The notes: a model not told the origin generated them from the letters alone. A DNA stretch of 64,000 nucleotides from Fibrella forsythiae (GCF_017353175.1 NZ_JAFMYW010000013.1:62001-126000); one strand, 5' to 3'. Shown: positions 45,785 to 55,626, numbered from the stretch's first letter. Made by a program: numbers and translations.

Positions 45785-47065
45785 ATGCACGTACGCACTC
45801 ACTTTCTCATACCCTTCTTTCTCTGCTTCCTTCCTGCGTATACCGTTGCGCAACAGGCGTTCCTATACAAAGCGCAGGTTGGGCCAGTGGCAGCATCAGG
45901 GTATCATCGAATCGAACTACCTCCTGATTTAGTCGGCAGACTACATGAAGGGCTGGGCGATATTCGCCTGTATGACGGACGAAAACGCGAAATACCGTAT
46001 GTGATGACTCGTCAGACCGGCGTTCAGGCCACGGCATTCATCACTTATGAAGTAGTGCGAAAAACCAACGTACCCAACGTCAGTACAACCATTGTGGTGA
46101 AGCGGCCATCCAGACAACCGATTACCGCGCTTGGAGTGGAGAGTCAGAATACGGAGGTAGAGAAGAAAGCGACTCTGAGCGGTAGCCACGATGGCAACGT
46201 ATGGTACGCGCTCGACGACGGCATACGACTTGGCAACAACACCAATGCAACGACTACGGCCACCCTACAAACGATCACCTTTCCTCTCACCGATTATACG
46301 TATTTCCGATTGGTCGTCAATGATTCAACCTCTGCCCCGCTGAACATTCGACGTATTGGCAACTACGGGCAAACAAACGCATCGGCCCACTACACGCCTA
46401 TTCCGGGCTTGCAATTCACCCAGCATGATAGCAGCGATCACTACACGTACCTGGTGCTCAACCGCCCCTCCCCCGCCCGCATCGACCGCCTGACCATCCA
46501 CGTTAGCAATCCGGCACAGTTTAGGCGACAGGCGGCGTTCGGGCATAAGTTCACCGAAACCGTAGCGCGCAAACGCCATCAGCGACCTGTACTCAGGCAA
46601 TCGTTCGATCCACTGATTCCATTCACGCTCAGTTCTACTGGCGACACGACCATCACATTACCGAGCGTACTAACCGAAAAACTTTGCCTCCGAATTGCCA
46701 ATAACGACGACGCGCCATTGAGGGTCGGCCGCATCAATGCGGCGCAAGTAACAACGTACCTGACCGCCAACTTACAGGCCGCTACTACCTACCAACTTCA
46801 GTTTGGGAGCATGCTTGCCCCCGGCCCGGTATATGATCTGGCTTTCTTCAACGATCAGTTGTCAGGTACGTTGCCAATCGCCTCCGTCAGTAACCTGACG
46901 AACTGGTCTGGCAGCCCTTTATCTACTTCAGCAGATGAGTCAACCGACCCGTTTGAGTTTCACCAGATTGCCCTTTGGGTAGCGATACTCGGTATCATCC
47001 TCCTGATGGGCGTCATGACATACCGCATGCTGACCGGAATGACTCGCGAACAGCAGGACGCGTAA
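45785..47065 (+). CDS. DUF3999-like periplasmic protein with C-terminal anchor
   Basis: 426 residues: a signal peptide (FLIPFFLCFLPAYTVAQ), a beta-rich periplasmic region (DIRLYDGRKREIPYVMTRQ, then LGVESQNTEVEKKATLSGSH) and a C-terminal helix (IALWVAILGIILLMGVMTY). The DUF3999 call relies on these motifs and on the preceding DUF2339 gene, its common neighbour. A single short palindrome (45743-45764) separates the two. Confidence 0.75.
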   Translation: MHVRTHFLIPFFLCFLPAYTVAQQAFLYKAQVGPVAASGYHRIELPPDLVGRLHEGLGDIRLYDGRKREIPYVMTRQTGVQATAFITYEVVRKTNVPNVSTTIVVKRPSRQPITALGVESQNTEVEKKATLSGSHDGNVWYALDDGIRLGNNTNATTTATLQTITFPLTDYTYFRLVVNDSTSAPLNIRRIGNYGQTNASAHYTPIPGLQFTQHDSSDHYTYLVLNRPSPARIDRLTIHVSNPAQFRRQAAFGHKFTETVARKRHQRPVLRQSFDPLIPFTLSSTGDTTITLPSVLTEKLCLRIANNDDAPLRVGRINAAQVTTYLTANLQAATTYQLQFGSMLAPGPVYDLAFFNDQLSGTLPIASVSNLTNWSGSPLSTSADESTDPFEFHQIALWVAILGIILLMGVMTYRMLTGMTREQQDA

Positions 47066-47101
47066 GCATTGGCTGACATGTTTTGCTTCGCGCTGTAGGC
47101 A

Positions 47102-47905
47102 CTAATGCGCCAGCAACCACGAGCGAACACGCGGGTTGAAATCGTCGATACACTCCCAATGGAACGCGTGGCCAGCTTCGTCGTAGAGATGGAGTTCACT
47201 GTTGGGGATGGCAGCTGCTACTTCTTCGGTCATCCAGACGGGCGTGAAGATGTCGTTTCGCCCGCCGATAACTAAAGAGGGCTGTGTGATCTTGCCCAGA
47301 TCGGCCAGGGTATGATGCATGATGCAGGCTTCGGCCTGCCCTTCCAGCCCATGCAGCGGCTGCGGATTGGCATCAATTGCCGCTGCTTGCCGCCCAGCCT
47401 GTAGATCAGCGAACGTGGCATCATCGTCCCAGCTTCGCTTTGAGTAAATCAGCAGTTGGATATAATTGGCAAATTCCTCGGGGCGAAGGCGAGCTTTGAT
47501 GGTGGCCATATGCCGGAAAATGGCTTCGGCAGTGCGGTCGCAGCGAGCCCAGGGGCACATCAGCACCAGCGATTTCACCTTACCGGGATGGCGCAACGCC
47601 AGTTGTTGCGCAATGGTACTGCCCATCGAAACCCCAACGACCCTCACGTTTGTCAGGCCAAGCGCATCGATCAGACCGGCGTAATCGTCGGCCATTTGCT
47701 CGGTGCTGTAGGGTCCAACGGGTTTATCAGATTGCCCCACGCCCCGGTTATCGCCCAGGATACATCGGAAATAGTTGCTCCAATCGTCTGCATGTTTTTC
47801 CCACACGGAACCGGGGGCCGTAATGCCCATGATCAGGAGCAGCGGCTCTCCGGTCCCGCGCTCTTCGTAATATAGATTGATGCCGTTGGTTTTGACGAAA
47901 GGCAT
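47102..47905 (-). CDS. Alpha/beta-hydrolase
   Basis: 267 residues from ATG 47905 (MPFVKTNGINLYYEERG). The longer frame from 48073 runs through the inverted repeat at 47951-48065 and is rejected. Fold markers: LLLIMGITAPGSVWEKHADD, CILGDNRGVGQSDKPVGPYS, nucleophile elbow VVGVSMGSTIAQQLAL (Ser), and catalytic His near the end in DEAGHAFHWE. The substrate is not predictable. It is the last minus-strand gene of the sugar island region. Confidence 0.9.
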   Translation of the reverse strand: MPFVKTNGINLYYEERGTGEPLLLIMGITAPGSVWEKHADDWSNYFRCILGDNRGVGQSDKPVGPYSTEQMADDYAGLIDALGLTNVRVVGVSMGSTIAQQLALRHPGKVKSLVLMCPWARCDRTAEAIFRHMATIKARLRPEEFANYIQLLIYSKRSWDDDATFADLQAGRQAAAIDANPQPLHGLEGQAEACIMHHTLADLGKITQPSLVIGGRNDIFTPVWMTEEVAAAIPNSELHLYDEAGHAFHWECIDDFNPRVRSWLLAH

Positions 47906-47913
47906 AGGTGGAG

Positions 47914-48246
47914 TTGGTTGATTGGGTAATTGGTTAACTGGGTGACCGAGCAGCGCTTTTGTCATCCCGACGGTAGGAGGGATCTTGGCGTTCTTATTAA
48001 AAGTGCCAAGCGCTGTTAGAAGGAGCGCCAAGATCCCTCCTACCGTCGGGACGACAAAAGCGCTGCTTGCCAACGTCTATACATTGGCTTAGATGAGTGT
48101 TAAGTGACTCGATGATTGAGTAAGTCGGGAGTCGTTGAACTGTATTAGTTAATTACTGGGTGAACGGGCTATTACCGATTTACCTCAATCAACCAATTAA
48201 CCAGTCAACCAATTAACCGATTACCCAGTCAACCAATCAGCCAACC
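47914..48246. repeat. Degenerate TTGGTTGATTGG-type phrase repeats in inverted halves
   Basis: The left half (47914-47946) and right half (48187-48246) consist of shuffled copies of TTGGTTGATT/GGGTAATTGG and its complement. The right half reaches into the stop codon of the isomerase gene ending at 48237. The same vocabulary recurs at 56670-56796. It encloses the long hairpin at 47951-48065; the remaining gap holds no gene. Confidence 0.65.
47951..48065. repeat. Long inverted-repeat element of the GTCATCCCGAC family, copy 1
   Basis: Arms of 40 bp (47951-47990 and 48026-48065) match at 39 of 40 positions around a 35-nt loop. The same arm pattern and, in reverse complement, a nearly identical loop occur at 58062-58162. 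It lies between the hydrolase and isomerase genes. Confidence 0.85.
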
Positions 48247-49061
48247 ACCGAAGGAAGCAGCGTTTCGTAGACCCAGCGGCCATCGTGGAGCGTGACGCCG
48301 TCGGGGTCGTTCATAGCTTCTGGGCCTTCATCTTCGCAAATGATCCAGCCGCTATATTGCCGTTCGATGAGCCAACGCGTGATACCGACGAAATCGACTT
48401 TTCCGTTGCCGAGCAGGGCAAACTCCGGCTCGCCATTCCAGTCTTTGAAATGCACCAGGTTGATCATCGAGGCGTACTCTTTCATCTTTGTCAGTGGGTC
48501 CATACCGCCATTGATGAGGTGGCCCACGTCAGGCGTCCAGCCCGTTACTGACGTATCCAGCGATTCCAGAATAACCCGGTAATCCTCTTCGGTCCGGGTA
48601 ATCGATGAATGCGGCGAATTCGGGTGAAAACTACAGGGGACACCCCGATCAAACGCCCGCCGCGATACCCGATTCACGATGTTGACCAGATTTCGACGCC
48701 GTTGTTCGATGTCGTGCCGACCGGTTGGTTTCTGAACGGTACAGAGTATGGCTCCTGGAAAGTGCGTTAGCAGGTCAATGGCCCGGTCGGCTTCGCGGCG
48801 TTCGTGCTCGCTTTCTTCGGTACCGTTCCAGTCGAGGGCCAGCGCAATGGCGGCTAGCTCAACGCCTTTTTCGGCTAGTTTTTGGCCGAGGCTACCGGCA
48901 TCGGGCAAGTCGCCCATCCAGTTGAAAATGGGTTCGATGCCAGCAAATCCAGCCTGCGCCGTAATGTCGATCATGTGCCCCTGCCGGTTAGCGTGGGTCT
49001 GACCGTTGTTGTTCATGAACCAGGTATACGCCTCAGCGCCAAATCGGAAGGGTATGCTCAT
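48237..49061 (-). CDS. Sugar phosphate isomerase/epimerase (TIM barrel), copy 1
   Basis: 274 residues from ATG 49061 (MSIPFRFGAEAYTWFM); the upstream ATG at 49091 adds ten doubtful residues. It is an AP-endonuclease-2-like TIM barrel with HPNSPHSSITRTEEDYRVIL, TGWTPDVGHLINGG, INLVHFKDWNG and IICEDEGPEAMNDP, whose Glu/His/Asp residues form the metal site of the family. It is likely involved in isomerising or dehydrating a sugar derivative. Another two isomerases of the same fold follow upstream on this strand. Confidence 0.88.
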   Translation of the reverse strand: MSIPFRFGAEAYTWFMNNNGQTHANRQGHMIDITAQAGFAGIEPIFNWMGDLPDAGSLGQKLAEKGVELAAIALALDWNGTEESEHERREADRAIDLLTHFPGAILCTVQKPTGRHDIEQRRRNLVNIVNRVSRRAFDRGVPCSFHPNSPHSSITRTEEDYRVILESLDTSVTGWTPDVGHLINGGMDPLTKMKEYASMINLVHFKDWNGEPEFALLGNGKVDFVGITRWLIERQYSGWIICEDEGPEAMNDPDGVTLHDGRWVYETLLPSVVG

Positions 49062-49122
49062 ATGGGTGTAGTGAAACAGGGGGTTAAACACAGAGACGCA
49101 GAAGATACAGCGTTTCTATATT

Positions 49123-49989
49123 TCAACAACTATACTTCGCCTGCATGGCTTTTATGAATGTCAGGCCGTTTTCGGCAATGGCCCAGGGGTCGTTGTATTC
49201 GCGCCAGACGTTGATCGAATTGGCGAAGTCAATGTCGTTGCGCGTAAACGCTTCGATCGTCATCCATCGGTTGAAACCTACTTCAGCCAGCGTTTTAAAC
49301 GTATCGTCCCACGGAATATGTCCGTCTCCGGGAGTACCCCGGTCGTTTTCGCTGATGTGCACATGGGCCAGCACCGGCGCAATGGTTCTGATCGCGTCCG
49401 GGAAGCGTTTTTCTTCGATGTTGGCGTGGTGCGTATCAAACATGGCCCGCACGTTCGGATGGTCGGCTTTTTCGATCAGGTACGTTAGCTGCCCCATCGT
49501 GTTGCAGAGGTAACACTCGAACCGGTTGAGCGCCTCCACTGCCAGAACGATACCAGCCTGTTTGGCATAATCGCCTACGGCATGAAGCACCTCGGCGCTG
49601 TACGCATATTCGTCGGGTTGTGGTTCACGCTTACTGAACGTAGCAAAGGCGGAGTGAACAGGACCGCAGATCACCGTCGCGTTCATGGCTTCGGCCCGGT
49701 CGATCGCCCCCTTCAAAAAATCAACCGCCTGTGCCCGAATGGCTGGTGAATCACTGGCCGGATTTGTGTCAGGACCCGCTACGGTGACACACGTACTTTG
49801 CAGGCCAAGCTGATTCAGATGCTCACCAAAGCGGCGGTACGCAGCCACATCCCCGTTGTCGATAAAACATTCGATACCGTCGTAGCCAATGGTTTTCAAC
49901 CGCTCAGTAATCGGATTTAGCTTTTCCGACATAACGGCTGTCCAGGCCAGTACGTTGAAGCCAATAGGGCACGTTGTTAATGAAGGCAT
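49123..49989 (-). CDS. Sugar phosphate isomerase/epimerase (TIM barrel), copy 2
   Basis: 288 residues without a leader. Metal-site and barrel blocks: TIGYDGIECFIDNGDV, VICGPVHSAFATFSK, LAVEALNRFECYLCNTM (catalytic Glu), VRAMFDTHHANIEEKRFPD, LAHVHISENDRGTPGDGHIP, and MTIEAFTRND. The pattern resembles D-psicose/D-tagatose 3-epimerase-type enzymes, so epimerisation of a keto-sugar is likely. It lies between the hydrolytic/isomerase genes and the PVC-type cytochrome gene. Confidence 0.88.
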   Translation of the reverse strand: MPSLTTCPIGFNVLAWTAVMSEKLNPITERLKTIGYDGIECFIDNGDVAAYRRFGEHLNQLGLQSTCVTVAGPDTNPASDSPAIRAQAVDFLKGAIDRAEAMNATVICGPVHSAFATFSKREPQPDEYAYSAEVLHAVGDYAKQAGIVLAVEALNRFECYLCNTMGQLTYLIEKADHPNVRAMFDTHHANIEEKRFPDAIRTIAPVLAHVHISENDRGTPGDGHIPWDDTFKTLAEVGFNRWMTIEAFTRNDIDFANSINVWREYNDPWAIAENGLTFIKAMQAKYSC

Positions 49990-50000
49990 AGTAAATATCC

Positions 50001-50076
50001 TGTAGCACCGAAGCTCCAGCTTCGGTAGTCAGCTCTAGGTTAATTACACGACCGAAGCTGGAGCTTCGGCGCTACA
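50001..50076. repeat. Inverted pair of AGCTTCGG palindromes (REP-like)
   Basis: The arms 50001-50026 and 50051-50076 are complementary at 25 of 26 positions. Each arm is itself a palindrome (CCGAAGCT..AGCTTCGG), as in REP/BIME elements. It occupies the gap between two minus-strand genes. A single arm copy lies at 45743-45764. Confidence 0.75.
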
Positions 50077-50083
50077 GAACTCA

Positions 50084-53000
50084 TCACTTTTCCATTGGAT
50101 GAGCCTTGAGCAATTGATCGGGTGAATAAAAATCGACCTTACTAGCCGTGGCGGCACGTACTTTTTTCACCTGGTCAGGCGTGATAGCGGAAGCGTTGTT
50201 GCCGAACGAATTCCGCACGTAGGTTAACACGGCGGCTATTTCGTTGTCTTTCAACAAACCTCCAAACGGCGTCATGGGCACCTGACCTGGGTACGTTTTC
50301 CCCACCACTTCGATCGGCCCCATCAGTCCGTTCAACGCAATCTTGATCAGTCGATCCTGATTACCCGACACCCAGTTGGTGCCTGTCAGCGGCGGGAAAC
50401 CCGACGCAGCCAGGCCTTTGCCATCAGGCTGATGGCAGGTGGTGCAGTAGCCTTCTTTGGCGTAGATCGTTTTGCCCAGATTGAACAGTGCCAGTTCCTC
50501 GCCTTTCAGCGTCGACTTCACCGCTATTTCTTTTTCTTTCTTCACGTTTTCCCCTTTCAGGTGCGCCAGCGCTGCGTCGTAGGCGTGAACCATCCAGTCG
50601 TCGAGGGGCTTTTTGGCAGCTTCGGCCAGAATGGGCAGGCCTTTTTCTTTACCGATCCAAGAAGCGGCCACGATGGCATCCAGACGTACGCGGCTGTTTT
50701 CGTCACGGGCGGCCTGCATCAGCAGGGCGGCCTGGTCGGGTACCTGATGGCCGGTGTAGCGAACCACCTGAACGGCGGCGGCACGTGCGTGGTAGTCCTT
50801 TGCTTTCAACACTTGCCGAAGCAGTTTCTGATCGACCTTATTCATACCCCAGCTTACCCAAAGCCCTTCCAGCAGATGGTGTTCGTAACGCGGGTCTTTC
50901 TTATCCAGGCCCGCCACCCAGGCGTTCAGCCTGGCCAGCACCTGCGAGGCATCGCGGCCACGAAGCTCGCGGCGGGTGCGGTAGCGGGTCCGGTACTCAG
51001 GCAGTTTCAGGTTATCCAGCAACTGTTCAATGCTGGCACCGTCTATCTTGGCAGGCGTCACCAATGGTCGTGCCGGGTACGTTATCCGGTAGATTCGTCC
51101 GTGCGAATGGTCGCGCAGGGGGTCGCGGGCGTTGTGCTGCATGTGGCCAATCAGGATATTGTGCCAGTCGATCAGGAAGAGCGAACCGTCGGGGGCAAAC
51201 TCCATATCGACGGGCCGGAAGTTACGGTCTTCGCTCACGACCAGATCCTGCCGGTGTCTGCTCTTGTAGCCGGTACCGTCATCCACCAGCGTGTGCTCTT
51301 TCATCCCCAAAAAACCGATGGTGTTGTTGATCAGGAAATCGCCCTGAATCTCATCCGGGAAATGGCGGCTCGACACGAATTCCAGGCCTGACGTGGGGCG
51401 AACCATATGGTCTTTTTCAATCAACTGAACCGATTTATGCGTGGCTTCGCCGTAGCGCGGTAACACCGTTCCGGGCATCATCCAGCGAACGTCGGGGCTC
51501 GATGTCTCGGCAAAAAACGGCTGGCCCCAATCGTCGAAAGCAATGCCCCAGGGGTTTGGAATCGACAGCTGGGCCGTGCGTTCCAGCTTGCGCAGTTGCG
51601 GCGCATAGCGGTAGAAACCGCCATTGGTAGCCCGTACGGGACCGTAGGACGTTTCTACGTTGGTGTGCAGGAAGACCCCCTCGCCCGAGTAGATCGCCCC
51701 CGATGGATCGACGGTAAAGGCGTGGCTGTTGTGGTGGGTGTCGTGGTCATCGAAACCACTCAGCAGAATCTCGCTTTTATCAGCCTTATCATCGCCGTTG
51801 GTATCGGTGAAGATTTTCAGGTTCGTTCCCTGCGACACGTACACGCCCTCTTTGGCGATCTCGAATCCAAGAGGCAGGTGAAGTCCATCGGCGAAAACGG
51901 TTTCTTTATCAGCTTTCCCGTCGCCGTTGGTATCTTCAAAGATCAGGATCTTGTCGTTCGGTTTGGCGTCGCCGGGTTTGTAATGCGGGTAACTGGGCAT
52001 CACCGCCACCCACAGCCGTCCTTTGCCATCGAATGACATCTGCATCGGTTTGGCCAGGTCAGGAAACTCTTCTTCCGACGCAAACAGCTCAATTTTGTAG
52101 CCTGCCGGCACTTTCAGTTTGCTCAGGGCCTCCTGCCCGTACAGGTACGTCAGGCTCCCGTTTTTTTCCGGGTTAAAATTGGTCTTTACCGGCGGCAGTA
52201 CCTTTGTCCGCTGGTCGGCGGCGGCAATGTCCATTTTCTCTCCTTTCGATGCTGCCACCCAGACGGCCGTGTCGCGAATGGCGGTCATCTGCCGGATCTT
52301 CTCAATTTCAGCGGGGTAATTGTCTGGTCCGAATGGGTTGTACCGACGACCGTAGACGTGAACGCCATTCGGAATTTTGTAGTCGTTGTGCCACATCCAG
52401 TTCTTTTCCAGAACCGCTTCGCGCACCAGTTGCCGGTTGGCTTCTGCTTTAGCCGACGTTTTCCCGAAAAGCTGATCGGCCAGTAACGTACCTAGCTTTA
52501 TATAGCCTTCGTCGTTCAGTTGCGACCCGTCGATCGTCAGCGGTTCCTTGCTGGCGGCGTACCAGTTTTGCGAGGGCGTGAACGCATCAACGAACAAAAC
52601 ATTATTTTGATCGGCTACTTCACGCATCGCGTTCGCATACAACGACAGGTTCTCGTTTTCGACCTTACCATTCGGCAAATCATACGTACCTGACAGATCT
52701 TCAAATGCGATTGGTGAAACCAAAGCGAGTTGCGGTGCCGAAACGCCGTTATACTTCTGTTTCAGCGTCCATTTAACGAACGCATCCAGTTCGGCCTTGT
52801 AGTTGGCCAAACCGGCTTTGCCCTGAAACGACTCATTGTAGCCAAAGAACGCCACAATGATATCGGCTTTCAGGCGGGTTAGCCACTGGTCGGGATATTC
52901 CATATGCCCTTCGCTTTCCGACTTATTAGCATACTCTGTCTGGAATTTTTCGGCACCGGGAAACGCCCAGGGTGTATTACGGCTGGAGTGCGGCCGAAAG

Positions 53001-53260
53001 CCAGGGGTATCGCCCCCATCGCACATGTTGCGTATGTACAGCTGGTCATCCGGGTAGCGTAGCTGAAGCTCAGTTTCGAAATGACCGTAGTTCATCATTC
53101 GCGACCCCAGGTTATTACCCAGCAGCATAATGTGGCTGCCTTTTTCGACTTTCAGCACATCGGGCTGGTTAAACTGGAAGGCGCTGAATGCAACAGCAAA
53201 TAGCCCTGAAAGGGCGAACAGTACGCTAAAACGCGTAGTTCGGGGAGACAGAGAGCGCAT
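50084..53260 (-). CDS. PVC-type cytochrome c / SGNH-hydrolase fusion
   Basis: 1058 residues in four parts: a signal region (about 1-28); an SGNH/GDSL-like domain (about 35-270; IMLLGNNLGSRMMNYGH and a late DGSQLNDEGY); a beta-propeller dehydrogenase-like part (about 380-750; FASEEEFPDLAKPMQMSF, DTNGDGKADKETVFADGL, HNSHAFTVDPSGAIYSGEG, WGIAFDDWGQPFFAETSS); HEAT-like repeats; and a C-terminal cytochrome c with CTTCHQPDGKG (about 945), plus a distal Met region. It is likely a periplasmic sugar- or alcohol-oxidising dehydrogenase passing electrons to haem c. It lies directly beside ThuA (4-bp gap). Confidence 0.9.
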   Translation of the reverse strand: MRSLSPRTTRFSVLFALSGLFAVAFSAFQFNQPDVLKVEKGSHIMLLGNNLGSRMMNYGHFETELQLRYPDDQLYIRNMCDGGDTPGFRPHSSRNTPWAFPGAEKFQTEYANKSESEGHMEYPDQWLTRLKADIIVAFFGYNESFQGKAGLANYKAELDAFVKWTLKQKYNGVSAPQLALVSPIAFEDLSGTYDLPNGKVENENLSLYANAMREVADQNNVLFVDAFTPSQNWYAASKEPLTIDGSQLNDEGYIKLGTLLADQLFGKTSAKAEANRQLVREAVLEKNWMWHNDYKIPNGVHVYGRRYNPFGPDNYPAEIEKIRQMTAIRDTAVWVAASKGEKMDIAAADQRTKVLPPVKTNFNPEKNGSLTYLYGQEALSKLKVPAGYKIELFASEEEFPDLAKPMQMSFDGKGRLWVAVMPSYPHYKPGDAKPNDKILIFEDTNGDGKADKETVFADGLHLPLGFEIAKEGVYVSQGTNLKIFTDTNGDDKADKSEILLSGFDDHDTHHNSHAFTVDPSGAIYSGEGVFLHTNVETSYGPVRATNGGFYRYAPQLRKLERTAQLSIPNPWGIAFDDWGQPFFAETSSPDVRWMMPGTVLPRYGEATHKSVQLIEKDHMVRPTSGLEFVSSRHFPDEIQGDFLINNTIGFLGMKEHTLVDDGTGYKSRHRQDLVVSEDRNFRPVDMEFAPDGSLFLIDWHNILIGHMQHNARDPLRDHSHGRIYRITYPARPLVTPAKIDGASIEQLLDNLKLPEYRTRYRTRRELRGRDASQVLARLNAWVAGLDKKDPRYEHHLLEGLWVSWGMNKVDQKLLRQVLKAKDYHARAAAVQVVRYTGHQVPDQAALLMQAARDENSRVRLDAIVAASWIGKEKGLPILAEAAKKPLDDWMVHAYDAALAHLKGENVKKEKEIAVKSTLKGEELALFNLGKTIYAKEGYCTTCHQPDGKGLAASGFPPLTGTNWVSGNQDRLIKIALNGLMGPIEVVGKTYPGQVPMTPFGGLLKDNEIAAVLTYVRNSFGNNASAITPDQVKKVRAATASKVDFYSPDQLLKAHPMEK

Positions 53261-53264
53261 CAGA

Positions 53265-54167
53265 TCAAGGCTGTTTAGGGTGGCCGTAGGGTACGTTGAT
53301 GTCGAGTTTCCCCTTCCATCGCTTAGGAACGGACTTGCCCGCAGCCCAATGGATGGCGTTAATGACCAGTCGCTGAAAGGCTTCGACCTGAAAATCTTCG
53401 GGATGACCCAGTGTAGTCAAGAACGCTTTACCGCCCCACTGATTTTGCCAGGTCCAGGCCACGGGGTTATCAATAGCGGCTTTGTCAGGATTCACTGACT
53501 TGCCCATCAACAGCGGCACCGCGCCTTTGGCCGGGTAGTCAGGTAGAACGCGATACAGCCAAGATGCGGCGTGAAATGCTGGCGCAACACCCGTTAAAAT
53601 CGGATTGTTGGCTGCTTCGGGGATGATGGTAACGTCGGTCGTGCTTTTGTGGCCGTAGTGCGTGTGCTGCGCTTTTCCACCCCAGCCGGGCGGTGCGCCG
53701 AAGGCAAATTCGCCAAAGCTGTTCCAGCGTTCGCGCGGGTCACCGGCCGGAAAATTGAACGCGTGGGTTGTGGTTCGGAAACCCATAACCGGTTTACCCG
53801 ATTTCAGGTAAGCATCAATATAATTGAGCTGTTCCTGAGGCAGTTGCCGCCAGCGGAGGTAAAAAACGGCCAGATCAGCATCTTTGAGCGCTTCAAGGCC
53901 GGGAATGTCTTTTTCGCCGTTATAATCCGGGTACGCTTTCAGCACCTTTGTTCGCATGCCGTAGTTTTTCTCCAGCTCAGCGGCAATCAGCGGTAGGGTC
54001 AGCTCACCGCTGTATTCATGATCACCAGTAACGAATACGACCAGCGGCTTAGTCGCTTTTGCCGCCGCGGGTTTCAGTCGATCGGCAATAGCGTCGGGCA
54101 GGCCTAATTGAGTGAGTGCCAGCAACCCGGCAGTATAATGAATGAATTCGCGGCGGCTATTTTTCAT
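53265..54167 (-). CDS. ThuA-domain protein
   Basis: 300 residues from ATG 54167 (MKNSRREFIHYTAGLLALT), which gives a twin-arginine-like leader; the longer frame from 54296 crosses an inverted repeat. The ThuA fold (class I glutamine-amidotransferase-like) appears in VVFVTGDHEYSGELTLPLIA, DLAVFYLRWRQLPQEQL, PVMGFRTTTHAFNFPAGD, GGKAQHTHYGHKSTTDV, and the terminal FQRLVINAIHWAAGKSVP. ThuA proteins act in disaccharide (keto-sugar) use. Downstream by 4 bp lies the cytochrome gene, so the two are coupled. Confidence 0.92.
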   Translation of the reverse strand: MKNSRREFIHYTAGLLALTQLGLPDAIADRLKPAAAKATKPLVVFVTGDHEYSGELTLPLIAAELEKNYGMRTKVLKAYPDYNGEKDIPGLEALKDADLAVFYLRWRQLPQEQLNYIDAYLKSGKPVMGFRTTTHAFNFPAGDPRERWNSFGEFAFGAPPGWGGKAQHTHYGHKSTTDVTIIPEAANNPILTGVAPAFHAASWLYRVLPDYPAKGAVPLLMGKSVNPDKAAIDNPVAWTWQNQWGGKAFLTTLGHPEDFQVEAFQRLVINAIHWAAGKSVPKRWKGKLDINVPYGHPKQP

Positions 54168-54175
54168 ACTTAATT

Positions 54176-54294
54176 GGATACGCAGATTGAGGGAATTGAA
54201 CGGATTTGCGCGGATTTTTGGATTTAAACTGATCAGCCCCGCTTTAATTAAAAAATCTGCGCAAATCCGTTTAATCCCCTCAATCTGCGTATCC
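54176..54294. repeat. Long inverted repeat (44-bp arms)
   Basis: The arms 54176-54219 and 54251-54294 pair at 41 of 44 positions (core ATACGCAGATTGAGGG and CGGATTTGCGC). It lies upstream of the ThuA start and after the Gfo/Idh/MocA stop. No T-tract is present on the transcript strand. Confidence 0.75.
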
Positions 54295-54328
54295 ATTAGA
54301 CACTCATAAAAAAGCGGTGTGCTATAGT

Positions 54329-55483
54329 TTATACCGTTACGCCGGTCTCTTTCCAGCTTTTCGAGGTGGCCGATTCGAGTACGGCTTCGCAGACTTTCTG
54401 GGTTTCGAGCGCGTCCTGGAAATTCGGAGAGCAGGGTTCGCCAGTTTCCAGGCTCTTCAGGAAGTCAGCCACCTGATGCAGGAAGGTATGTTCGTAGCCA
54501 ATGCTAGTCCCCGGAATCCACCAGCGGTTCATGTAGGGCTGATCTCCGTCGGAAACGTGAATGTTGCGCCACCCCCGCACGACCGATTCGTCAGAATGAT
54601 CGAAGTATTCCAGGCGATTCATGTCGTGCAGATCCCAGCGAATCGACGCGTGTTCGCCGTTAATTTCGAAAGTGTACAGTGCCTTGTGGCCACGTGCATA
54701 CCGGGTTGCTTCAAAGAGACCCAACGAACCGTTGTCGAAGTGGCAGTGAAACAGGCAGGCATCGTCGATCCCGACGGGCTCTACCTTGCCGGTCAGCTGG
54801 TGCATGCGCTCTTTTACGAAGGTTTTGGTCATGGCCGATACATCCGTAATGGCACCGTTGAGCCACATGGCCGTATCGATGCAGTGCGCCAGGAGATCGC
54901 CCGTTACCCCTGAGCCGGCGGCGGCGGCATCGAGTCGCCAGAGGGCCGTTCCACCCTGCGGCAAGTCGGCGTTGATGGTCCAGTCTTGCAGGAAGTTGGC
55001 CCGATAATGGAAAATCTTGCCCAGTTTACCGGAATCAACGATTTGTTTGGCCAGCGTAACGGCCGGCACACGCCGGTAGTTGTACCAGACGGTGTTGGGT
55101 ACGTTCGCTTTCTCAATAGCATCGACCATGCCCTGCGCTTCGGCCAACGTGCGGGCCAGGGGTTTTTCGCAAAGAATCATTTTTCCCGCCTCAGCCGCGG
55201 CAATGGCAATTTCGGCGTGTGTATCGTTGGGCGTACAAATGTCGACGGCATCGATATCATCACGGGCAATCAGGGCCTTCCAATCGGTTTCAAACGACTC
55301 GTAGCCCCATTGTTCAGCAAAAGCTTTTACGCCCGCTTCATTCCGTGAACACACGGCTTTCAATACCGGCCGATACTCGAGTTCAGAAAAGAAATGAGCT
55401 ACCTGAAAGTAGCCGTTTGTATGGATCCGGCCCATGAGGCCAGTTCCGATTAAGCCAATTCTGAGTTCTTTTTTGGTTGACAT
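54329..55483 (-). CDS. Cytosolic Gfo/Idh/MocA oxidoreductase
   Basis: 384 residues from ATG 55483 ([18 protein letters not shown]), with no leader, unlike the secreted member at 40041. Rossmann [16 protein letters not shown], then [20 protein letters not shown] and [20 protein letters not shown] with the catalytic-site EKP Lys; the C-domain has [14 protein letters not shown] and [19 protein letters not shown]. It probably interconverts hydroxyl and keto positions of a sugar with NAD(H), upstream of the TIM-barrel isomerase at 55627. Confidence 0.93.
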   Translation of the reverse strand: MSTKKELRIGLIGTGLMGRIHTNGYFQVAHFFSELEYRPVLKAVCSRNEAGVKAFAEQWGYESFETDWKALIARDDIDAVDICTPNDTHAEIAIAAAEAGKMILCEKPLARTLAEAQGMVDAIEKANVPNTVWYNYRRVPAVTLAKQIVDSGKLGKIFHYRANFLQDWTINADLPQGGTALWRLDAAAAGSGVTGDLLAHCIDTAMWLNGAITDVSAMTKTFVKERMHQLTGKVEPVGIDDACLFHCHFDNGSLGLFEATRYARGHKALYTFEINGEHASIRWDLHDMNRLEYFDHSDESVVRGWRNIHVSDGDQPYMNRWWIPGTSIGYEHTFLHQVADFLKSLETGEPCSPNFQDALETQKVCEAVLESATSKSWKETGVTV

Positions 55484-55528
55484 AGTTAAGGGAAAGGTCA
55501 ATTTGTTGTCATTCGCTTCCAGCGTTAT

Positions 55529-55622
55529 TATGCTGCCCTGTCATTTATGGTCATTGATAGTAAGGCCATTAATGACTATGAATGACTTTACTACCAATGA
55601 CCATGAATGACAGGGCAGCATA
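55529..55622. repeat. Long inverted repeat (35-bp arms)
   Basis: The arms 55529-55563 and 55588-55622 pair at 33 of 35 positions around a 24-nt loop that repeats ATGACT/ATGAATGAC words. It lies 5 bp downstream of the isomerase stop (55627) and may end that message. Confidence 0.75.
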
Positions 55623-55626
55623 CGTA

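Noticed and set aside
47906-48073. N-terminal extension of the alpha/beta-hydrolase frame
   Set aside because: It would translate the long inverted repeat; the hydrolase fold starts at the ATG at 47905.
47914-48246. CRISPR-like array from the recurring phrases
   Set aside because: Units vary in length and order, there are no unique spacers, and no cas genes are nearby.
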